Positions 25,193-30,504 of a stretch of DNA of 30,504 nt are shown here, one piece after another. The DNA is from Syntrophaceae bacterium UBA6109 (GTDB lineage: Bacteria > Desulfobacterota > Syntrophia > Syntrophales > UBA6109): assembly GCA_002428445.1 (NCBI GenBank), contig DIWJ01000064.1, positions 1 through 30,504 on the forward strand, read 5' to 3'. A program made the translations under genes and the position numbers. Every line of letters begins with the position of its first letter. The first letter of the stretch is position 1. The notes under the pieces were generated by a model. It worked only from the letters and a program-made list of their open reading frames with translations. It ran no database searches and was not told the origin of the DNA.

Positions 25193-26638
25193 TTACGGGC
25201 TGGTGGGTCTGATCGTGCTCGAACTCGACGTCGAACTTGTCGTCGTCGTCGAGATCGTTGTCATCATCGTCGTCGGCACAGTCGTTGTTGTCGCCGCCGT
25301 CGTCGGTGCGACCGTCGTTGCCGCTGTGGTCTCAGCGGTGGTTGGGCCCACCGTCGTTTCGGCCGTCGTCGGTGCGGCTGTCGTCGCCGCCGTTGTTTCG
25401 GCCGTCGTCGGTGCGGCTGTCGTCGCCGCCGTTGTTTCGGCCGTCGTCGGCGCGATCGTCGTCGGAGCCACGGTCGTCGGTACGGTCGTCGTCACGACAT
25501 TCTTTACCGCTTCCATGGTCCGCGTCTGGACCGTCTCCGCGCGTTTCTCCTGATTCTGTGCCACCTGAGCCTGTGCCTGCGCCTGCGCCACGTTCAGGGC
25601 ATCGGCCGCCGTCTGGGCGCGTGCCGCCGCCGCCGCCGCCTGGGCCGCCGCCTGGGCCGCCTGGGCCGCCGCCACCGTCGCCGCCTGCACCGCCTTATCC
25701 GCCTCGGCCGCCTTCGCTGTGTCGCCGGCCGCCCGTGCGTCCGCGGCTGCCTGTGTCGCCTGGGTCTGCACGGTCTTGATCTGCTCTGCGACCACCACCG
25801 TCTTCGCAGAGGCGATGCTCGCGTCGACCGCCGCAGTAGCTGCCTGCGCCTGCGTCTTGACCATCTGGTCGGGGTTGCTCTTGGCGACTTCCGTGGCGGC
25901 GAGCTTCGCGACTTCGAGCGCCACCACCTTCGCCGAGGCCACCTGCACCACCTGGCCCGTCGCCGCGGCCTGCTGCGTCTGCACGTAGGCATTCGACAGG
26001 GCCTGGTAAACCTGGCTCTTCACTGCCGCCGAAATTCCCGGGTTGTCGAAGAAGCCCCGCACCACGTTGCCGACCACCTGGGCCTGGCCCGAATACATGT
26101 TCAGCATGCTGTTGAGCGTTGCCGGGTCATATCCGAAATCCGCCGCGGAGCCCCGGAGGCCGCAAACCGCCGTCGGCGTCTGCAGGAAGTTCCTGCTTAC
26201 CGACGAGCCGGACTTGAACCACATCTTCCCCACGTAGCTCGTGATGCGCCGTGAAAGCTGCGTCGTCCTGCTGAAGAACCCCGTCTTCTCCTGCCGCTGA
26301 ACAATCTGGGCGTTGGAGAAGGGGAAGACCTTCAGCTCGGCGCCGTCGTTGAAAACGACCTGTGCCGAGCCCTGCTTCGTCAGCACGAAGTCACCGTCCT
26401 TGACGGCCATGTTCACCTTCGCCGGGATGATGTCCCCACCGGACTGAAGAATGACCTCGCCATCCATGGCGACGATCTTGGCTACAGCCGCACCCGTTTT
26501 GCCCGGGGCCGGCGCCGCTGCCGCCGATGCCATGGCGGTCCAGCAGAGCAGGATTCCCGCAAAAACGGCGACCGCCGCCGTCACGGCGGGGCGCTTCGGA
26601 AGAAGCCGTTTCCTAGCCAGGAGAGTCGTTGTTCCCAT
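25193..26638 (-). CDS. Secreted FecR-domain protein with Ala-rich and Thr-rich tail
   Basis: Protein of 481 residues with a signal peptide (basic start, hydrophobic to about 36, 'AMASAAAA' cleavage area). A FecR domain follows at about 76-168, ending 'TPTAVCGLRGSAADF'. A long Ala/Gln/Val/Lys-rich segment (about 200-385) is likely helical or coiled coil. The last ~95 residues are almost all Thr, Ala, Pro, Val and Ser, in repeats of the type 'ETTAATTAAPTTA'. FecR domains in outer-membrane contexts are thought to bind surface structures or act in export scaffolds. GGGAGGAA precedes the ATG. It lies between the beta-barrel gene and the Wza-like gene and is followed by the terminator. A possible wall-spanning or mucin-like role for the tail is inference. 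Confidence 0.85.
   Translation of the reverse strand: MGTTTLLARKRLLPKRPAVTAAVAVFAGILLCWTAMASAAAAPAPGKTGAAVAKIVAMDGEVILQSGGDIIPAKVNMAVKDGDFVLTKQGSAQVVFNDGAELKVFPFSNAQIVQRQEKTGFFSRTTQLSRRITSYVGKMWFKSGSSVSRNFLQTPTAVCGLRGSAADFGYDPATLNSMLNMYSGQAQVVGNVVRGFFDNPGISAAVKSQVYQALSNAYVQTQQAAATGQVVQVASAKVVALEVAKLAATEVAKSNPDQMVKTQAQAATAAVDASIASAKTVVVAEQIKTVQTQATQAAADARAAGDTAKAAEADKAVQAATVAAAQAAQAAAQAAAAAARAQTAADALNVAQAQAQAQVAQNQEKRAETVQTRTMEAVKNVVTTTVPTTVAPTTIAPTTAETTAATTAAPTTAETTAATTAAPTTAETTVGPTTAETTAATTVAPTTAATTTTVPTTMMTTISTTTTSSTSSSSTIRPTSP
25361..25438. repeat. 39-bp perfect tandem repeat in the FecR gene
   Basis: Two identical 39-base units (25361-25399 and 25400-25438) with partial copies on both sides. 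Each unit encodes 13 residues on the minus strand, the ETTAATTAAPTTA period of the Thr-rich tail. Unit length is a multiple of three, so copy-number change would alter tail length without a frameshift. Confidence 0.9.
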
Positions 26639-26656
26639 CGTCTGTTCCTCCCTTTT

Positions 26657-27889
26657 TTAATAAACAACCTTGATCGATGCCATGAACCTGTTGTCCGTGA
26701 AATCGAACGTGCTGTCGTTGGAGTTTTTCTTCCGGTAGTCGTAACCGATCCCGACGCCCAGCCACGGCTGGATTTCGTAGTCGAGACCGACGTTCGCCTG
26801 GTAATTGTCGTCCTTGCGGTTGTTCCCGACGGGGAGATTGTACTCGTTCTTGCTGTAGTTCACGCCCGCGTTCAGGTTGAATTTCGTGAAGATCCCCTGC
26901 TTGAGGGAGATCCCGATACCGGTATCATCAAAGTACTCGTTCGTGTCGGACGCTGTGTCGCGCACCGCCCTGGCGAGGTTCAATGACAGCGAGGTGGTCG
27001 TGAAGGGCGTGTAGGTGACGGACGTCTCGGCGATCCAGGTGTTCCTGTCCTCGCGCTTCGTTCCCGTGGATGTGAACTGATTGTCGAATTTCTTCCACTG
27101 ATAACCGACATTCAGTTCGCCGCTGAGCTTTGCGCCGGGGTCCCAGCTGATACCGGCGTTGACGCGGTGCCATTTGGAGTCGGAGTCGTTGGTCGATGTG
27201 GTTCCGCCGAAATAGGTATTGTAGTCCTTCACGCCGTAATGGTAGCGGAGGAAACCCCAGGTCCGGGGGAGGAATCGGGCCTCCGCGCCGACGCCGAACT
27301 CGTTGCTGCCGTAGTTCTGGGAGAAGTCGGCGAGATCATCGTATTCCTGGCGGTAGAAATTGTAGTAGACGAGGGTCCGGAAGCTCTCTCCCAGCTGCCA
27401 TCCGACTTTCGTCCTGAGGTCGTTGTCCCAGCGCTTCGTGACACGGCCGAGGGCATACTGATCGGCGCTGCCGTAAGGGTCCTCCGATCTCTGGTACTGC
27501 TCTTTCAGGCCCAGGATCAGGCCGGCGGGCGCCTTGTAGTCCATGTCCGCCATGCCCTTGTGGTTCTTCCAGTTGTTGTCCCGCTGGCTGTTGTAAAAGG
27601 CGAAGTCGCCCTGGTAGCCGAGGTTGACCGCGCCCCTCTCGGGCATGGTGTAGTTGAGGAGGAGCGCCGGTTTGATGTGGGTGATCCAATCCGCCTTCTT
27701 CTGCTCCGTCGTTTCGTTCGTGCCGTTGCCCAGGTAGATGTTGTCGTCGTACCATTGTTCAACCGTCACGCCGGGAATGATCTTCAGATTTCCGATTTGA
27801 ATATTGCCGCCGGTCTGCGCAAAGGCAAAAGCCGGAGCGATAAAAAAGAAAATGGCAGCCAACCAAACAATTCCGTTTGTTCTCTTCAT
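26657..27889 (-). CDS. Outer-membrane beta-barrel protein (BBP2/EpsL-like)
   Basis: Protein of 410 residues with a cleavable signal peptide ('MKRTNGIVWLAAIFFFIAPA', cut near AFAFA-QTGG). The mature part has many alternating amphipathic strands rich in Tyr, Trp, Asn and Asp and ends in an aromatic-terminated strand ('FMASIKVVY'), the usual outer-membrane barrel signature. Such putative barrels (EpsL type) accompany exopolysaccharide export clusters and are thought to form or assist the outer-membrane exit. I take the ATG at 27887-27889, with AAAGGA 8 bases upstream; an ATG three codons earlier lacks spacing. It is the first gene of the minus-strand export operon, 18 bases before the FecR gene, behind the promoter at 28028-28055. 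Confidence 0.85.
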   Translation of the reverse strand: MKRTNGIVWLAAIFFFIAPAFAFAQTGGNIQIGNLKIIPGVTVEQWYDDNIYLGNGTNETTEQKKADWITHIKPALLLNYTMPERGAVNLGYQGDFAFYNSQRDNNWKNHKGMADMDYKAPAGLILGLKEQYQRSEDPYGSADQYALGRVTKRWDNDLRTKVGWQLGESFRTLVYYNFYRQEYDDLADFSQNYGSNEFGVGAEARFLPRTWGFLRYHYGVKDYNTYFGGTTSTNDSDSKWHRVNAGISWDPGAKLSGELNVGYQWKKFDNQFTSTGTKREDRNTWIAETSVTYTPFTTTSLSLNLARAVRDTASDTNEYFDDTGIGISLKQGIFTKFNLNAGVNYSKNEYNLPVGNNRKDDNYQANVGLDYEIQPWLGVGIGYDYRKKNSNDSTFDFTDNRFMASIKVVY

Positions 27890-28006
27890 AGGGCTCATCC
27901 TTTCTTCTGCTCTTTTGCGCTTTTCTCGAAAAAAAACCACTCCCGCAATAAAAAACGCTTTCGATAGTGGCGCGGGCTACGTGATGTATGGAAATGTAGA
28001 AACGTG

Positions 28007-28035
28007 TTTACAAATCGGAAGGTGTACGTTATATG
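28007..28035 (+). promoter_or_regulatory. Promoter for the glycosyltransferase/radical SAM genes
   Basis: TTTACA (28007-28012), 17-base spacer, TATATG (28030-28035). Transcription would begin near 28042, about 90 bases before the glycosyltransferase ATG. Its -10 overlaps the -10 of the opposing promoter, so the two probably compete for polymerase. Confidence 0.5.
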
Positions 28036-28055
28036 CCGAATCGTCCTGATGTCAA
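28028..28055 (-). promoter_or_regulatory. Promoter for the export operon
   Basis: On the minus strand a consensus -35 TTGACA (28050-28055), 16-base spacer, and -10 TATAAC (28028-28033, 5 of 6). The start would be near 28021, about 130 bases before the beta-barrel gene. Confidence 0.65.
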
Positions 28056-28078
28056 GAAAAAAGTTGAATGGTTTTCAG

Positions 28079-28094
28079 TGTGAACAGCTTCACA
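28079..28094. promoter_or_regulatory. CRP-type operator
   Basis: TGTGA-ACAGCT-TCACA, an exact match to the core half-sites and 6-base spacing of the CRP consensus. The centre lies about 65 bases upstream of the predicted start of the minus-strand export operon (typical for an activator site) and about 45 bases downstream of the predicted start of the plus-strand operon (where it could repress). Whether the organism has a cAMP- or other nucleotide-sensing CRP family protein is not known from this window. Confidence 0.5.
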
Positions 28095-28132
28095 TCTTGC
28101 ATTGCGGGAATGGAAAGGAAAGGCTGGGTGGC

Positions 28133-28825
28133 ATGCTCGATCGAGCGATCACAGACAGGATCCAAGTCGTCATCCCGACAAAAAACGAGGCGGTCACGGT
28201 AGGGGAGGTAATCGAAGGCGTTCGCGCTTTTTCGGGCGGGATTCTTGTCGTCGACGGTCATTCAGAGGACGGTACGGCGGACATCGCCCGTTCCCTGGGG
28301 GCGCAGGTCGTCTTCGACCATGGAAAGGGCAAGGGAGAGGCGATCCGCACCGTCATTCCCCACCTGACAAGGGAAGTCACCGTTTTCATCGACGCGGACG
28401 GCTCCCACGATCCCCGGGACATTCCCCGTCTCGTCGCTCCGATCCTTGCGGGAGATGCCGACCATGTATCCGGCTCCCGTCTCACCGGCGGCTCCAGCGA
28501 GCTGCACGGCGGTTTTGACGAGTGTTTCCGACTCATGGGGAGCTCCTTCATCACGGCCTGCATCAACTCCCGCTTCAAGGTCCGCCTCTCGGAGAGCCAG
28601 AACGGCTTCCGGGCGATCCGCACCGACGTTCTTCGCGCGCTCGATCTGCGGGAGGACATCACCACCATCGAGCAGGAGATGATCATCAAGACCCTCAAGA
28701 AGGGATACCGCATGGCCGAGGTCCCCGCCCACGAATATGTCCGGAAGGCAGGGTATTCCAAGATCAGCCTGAACAAGGTTGCGATCCGCTACGTGTACAG
28801 CGTCGTCAAGTATCTGTATTTCTGA
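28133..28825 (+). CDS. Family 2 glycosyltransferase (DPM1/dolichol-phosphate-sugar synthase-like)
   Basis: GT-A fold glycosyltransferase of 230 residues. It begins 'RIQVVIPTKNEAVTVGEVI', has 'VVDGHSEDGT' with D41 for the nucleotide, the metal-binding D-x-D in 'FIDADGSHDP' (D87, D89), and 'SESQNGFRAIRTDV'. The late 'TTIEQEMIIKTLKKGYRMAEVP' is typical of the polyprenyl-phosphate mannose/glucose synthase branch. No C-terminal membrane segments are seen, so it is probably cytoplasmic or peripheral. The ATG at 28133 follows a purine-rich stretch; upstream in-frame ATGs fall inside the promoter/CRP region and are rejected. The radical SAM gene starts 5 bases after its stop, implying one transcript. 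Confidence 0.92.
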   Translation: MLDRAITDRIQVVIPTKNEAVTVGEVIEGVRAFSGGILVVDGHSEDGTADIARSLGAQVVFDHGKGKGEAIRTVIPHLTREVTVFIDADGSHDPRDIPRLVAPILAGDADHVSGSRLTGGSSELHGGFDECFRLMGSSFITACINSRFKVRLSESQNGFRAIRTDVLRALDLREDITTIEQEMIIKTLKKGYRMAEVPAHEYVRKAGYSKISLNKVAIRYVYSVVKYLYF

Positions 28826-28830
28826 GAGTC

Positions 28831-30246
28831 ATGGCAAGAATTCTGCTTTTCAATCCCCCCGGTCCCGAGGGCCGTTCCTACATCCGCGAAGGCCGCTGCA
28901 CGCAGGAGGCCGGAGCCTGGGCGACGTGCTGGCCGCCCGTGACGCTGGCGACGGCCGCGGCGGTCCTGGAAGCCGACGGCCACGAAGTCCGGGTCATCGA
29001 TTTTCCTGCAGCGGGACGCTCGCTCGCCGATCTGGAGGGGCAGCTCCGCAGTTTCCGGCCCGACGTCGCCGTCTGGAGCACAGGCACCCCGACGCTCCCG
29101 TTCGATCTGGCTATCGCCCGCCTCGTCAAGAAGGCCTCTCCGGAAACGCGGACCGCCGTCATGGGGACGCACGTGACGGTGCGGCCCGAGGAGGCGCTCC
29201 GGGAGGGGGCCCTCGACGCCGTGGTCCGCGGCGAACCGGAGATGGTGATCCGCAACCTCTGCCGTGCCGGAGGGAAGGGCATGGAGGGCGTGCGGGGAAT
29301 CTCCTGGCGCAGCGGCGGGCAGGAAATCCGCCACAACGAGGCCGAACCCTTCATGGCCCCCGAAGAGATCCCGTCCCCCGCCTGGCACCGCCTGGACCTG
29401 GACGACTACCGGCTCCCCCTGAAGGGACGGAGGTTTCTGATCGTCGCGCCCATCCGCGGCTGCCCTTATCCATGCAGTTTCTGCACGGCGCCCCTGTACT
29501 ACGGCAAAAAGCCCCGCATGCGCCCCGTGGGCAATGTTCTTGCGGAGATGGAAGAGAATATCGCGCGCTACGGCATCCGCGAATTCTTCCTCTGGGCGGA
29601 CACCTTCACGGCCGACCGGAAGTACGTCGAGGCATTCTGCAGGGAGATGATCGACCGCAGGCTTGACGTCTCCTGGACCTGCAACAGCCGCGCCGACAGC
29701 GTCGACGCCGGCCTGCTGCGCCTCATGAAATCCGCCGGGCTCTGGATGATCAGCTTCGGCCTGGAGTCAGGCAACGACGGCATCCTCGAGCGGATGGGCA
29801 AGCGCATCACGAAGGAACACTCGCGCCGGGCCGTCGCGGAGGCGCATGCGGCAGGTCTCCGCACGGCGGGGCATTTCATCTTCGGCCTGCCTGGTGAAAC
29901 GGAGCAGACCATGGCGGAGACGCTGGCGTTCGCTCTCGATCTTCCGCTCGATGTCGGCCAGTTCTACGCCGCCGCCCCTTTTCCGGGCACCGAACTTTAC
30001 AGGGAAGCGCTCGCAGAGGGCTGGCTCGCCGAACCGGACGGGTTCTCGCAGAACCATTCGGCCCTCCATATCCCCGGCCTGCCGCCGGAGAAGGTCGACG
30101 CCTTCCGCCGTGAGGCCTACCGAAGGTTTTACAGAAGGCCCTCCACTGTGATACATCTCCTTTCCATGGTGGAGCCGGGCGTGGTCGGGCATTTCAACGG
30201 GGCAATGCGCAAATTCTCCAAGTGGAGCGGCCTGGGGGGAAGGTGA
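28831..30246 (+). CDS. B12-binding-type radical SAM protein
   Basis: Radical SAM enzyme of 471 residues. The N-terminal ~140 residues resemble a cobalamin-binding Rossmann domain ('VTLATAAAVLEADGHEVRVIDFP', then 'GTHVTVRPEEAL' and 'VVRGEPEMVI'), although the classic D-x-H-x-x-G cobalamin motif is not evident. The radical SAM core has the 4Fe-4S motif C-x3-C-x2-C at C211, C215, C218 ('RGCPYPCSFC'), 'FGLESGNDGILERMGKRIT' and 'GHFIFGLPGET'. Such enzymes methylate or rearrange unactivated carbon in lipids, cofactors and sugars; the substrate here is unknown. Being cotranscribed with a GT2 enzyme beside an export cluster, a lipid-linked sugar or polyprenyl lipid is possible (inference). The ATG at 28831 lies just after the GT2 stop; the ribosome site is weak, suggesting coupling. 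Confidence 0.9.
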   Translation: MARILLFNPPGPEGRSYIREGRCTQEAGAWATCWPPVTLATAAAVLEADGHEVRVIDFPAAGRSLADLEGQLRSFRPDVAVWSTGTPTLPFDLAIARLVKKASPETRTAVMGTHVTVRPEEALREGALDAVVRGEPEMVIRNLCRAGGKGMEGVRGISWRSGGQEIRHNEAEPFMAPEEIPSPAWHRLDLDDYRLPLKGRRFLIVAPIRGCPYPCSFCTAPLYYGKKPRMRPVGNVLAEMEENIARYGIREFFLWADTFTADRKYVEAFCREMIDRRLDVSWTCNSRADSVDAGLLRLMKSAGLWMISFGLESGNDGILERMGKRITKEHSRRAVAEAHAAGLRTAGHFIFGLPGETEQTMAETLAFALDLPLDVGQFYAAAPFPGTELYREALAEGWLAEPDGFSQNHSALHIPGLPPEKVDAFRREAYRRFYRRPSTVIHLLSMVEPGVVGHFNGAMRKFSKWSGLGGR

Positions 30247-30283
30247 GCGCCTGCGCGGGGACGACAGAAGGTTTTTTTCATTT

Positions 30284-30378
30284 GTCATTCCCGCGAAAGC
30301 GGGAATCCAGGGTCCTGGGTTTTTTCTGTAACGTCCGTGCGGAGCAGAGCGCTGGGTCCCCGCTTTCGCGGGGACGAC
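30284..30378. repeat. 95-bp REP/MITE-like inverted-repeat element, copy 1
   Basis: Bounded by 27-base ends that are near reverse complements: the left end carries the hairpin TTCCCGC-GAAA-GCGGGAA, the right end CCCCGC-TTTC-GCGGGG. Between them is CCAG-GGTC-CTGG followed by six T (30320-30325), which resembles a terminator for the radical SAM gene. A remnant right end (CGCGGGGACGAC, 30254-30265) precedes it. This GTCATTCCCGCGAAAGCGGG family is a widespread bacterial intergenic repeat. Confidence 0.85.
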
Positions 30379-30398
30379 AAAAAAGTTTCTTTTCATTT

Positions 30399-30493
30399 GT
30401 CATTCCTGCGAAAGCGGGAATCCAGGGTCCTGGGTTTTTTCTGTAACGTCCGAGCAGAGCAGAGCGCTGGGTCCCCGCCTTCGCAGGTCCTAT
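30399..30493. repeat. 95-bp REP/MITE-like element, copy 2
   Basis: Same length and interior as copy 1, repeated at a 115-base period, with a few substitutions on the left (CCTGCG for CCCGCG) and a decayed right end (30467-30493, where CGCGGGGACGAC has become CGCAGGTCCTAT). It too holds the CCAGGGTCCTGG-T6 segment. The spacer between copies (30379-30398) is A/T-rich. Confidence 0.82.
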
Positions 30494-30504
30494 GATTGAA
30501 AAAA

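Noticed and set aside
25361..25438. Possible CRISPR array
   Set aside because: The repeats are contiguous with no spacers and lie in frame inside a coding sequence.
28004..28132. Longer N-terminus for the glycosyltransferase
   Set aside because: The extra 43 codons run through the promoter and CRP-type site and lack similarity to the family; the ATG at 28133 fits the conserved start.
30222..30446. A short plus-strand frame at the 3' end of the window
   Set aside because: It is read through the 95-bp repeats; its peptides are the well-known artefacts of this repeat family.

Overview
The window reads as a GC-rich bacterial chromosome segment with dense, mostly canonical genes. The most likely source is a deltaproteobacterium (Desulfobacterota, possibly Syntrophales-like). 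This is inferred from the ffh-rpsP-khpA-trmD-rplS-rnhB-yraN housekeeping order, a GumC/Wzc-type polysaccharide export cluster, a tripartite tricarboxylate transporter (TTT) and a short Cys-rich 'CAWR' protein. No 16S or other decisive marker is present, so the taxonomy is tentative.

Layout. 1-3.3 kb: an RNase Z-like metallo-hydrolase, a convergent NusG paralog (specialised antiterminator type) and a COG2509-type FAD enzyme. 3.3-10.8 kb: a divergently transcribed LysR regulator, then an Ldh2-family 2-hydroxyacid dehydrogenase, TTT genes in the order C-B-A, a PLP enzyme of the D-cysteine desulfhydrase / L-cysteate sulfo-lyase / ACC deaminase fold, and a class I aminotransferase. 10.8-14.2 kb: ribD on the minus strand, then an RmlA-like nucleotidyltransferase, an RmlC-like cupin and a prepilin peptidase. 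14.2-14.6 kb: a 57-residue Cys-rich protein with its own promoter and terminator. 14.6-21.5 kb: argS, a SPOR-domain protein, then the translation/SRP cluster, from which rimM is missing at its usual place. 21.6-28 kb, minus strand: outer-membrane beta-barrel, FecR-domain protein, Wza-like lipoprotein and Wzc-like tyrosine autokinase. 28.1-30.2 kb, plus strand: a family 2 glycosyltransferase and a B12-type radical SAM protein. 30.25-30.5 kb: an array of 95-bp inverted-repeat elements.

The most interesting unit is the LysR-controlled catabolic cluster. Its three enzymes make chemical sense in series: a 2-hydroxyacid is oxidised to a 2-oxoacid, transaminated to an amino acid, and beta-eliminated to pyruvate, ammonia and a leaving group. 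With a carboxylate importer beside them, one coherent reading is uptake of 3-sulfolactate and its breakdown through sulfopyruvate and L-cysteate to pyruvate, ammonia and sulfite. The enzyme families are seen in the sequence; the substrate is inference.

Several regulatory sites can be read directly. A LysR-type T-N11-A dyad overlaps the lysR promoter and lies about 70 bp upstream of the start expected for the catabolic operon. A near-perfect CRP-type site (TGTGA-N6-TCACA) sits between overlapping divergent promoters of the export operon and the glycosyltransferase operon. A strong terminator splits the export operon between the FecR gene and the Wza-like gene.
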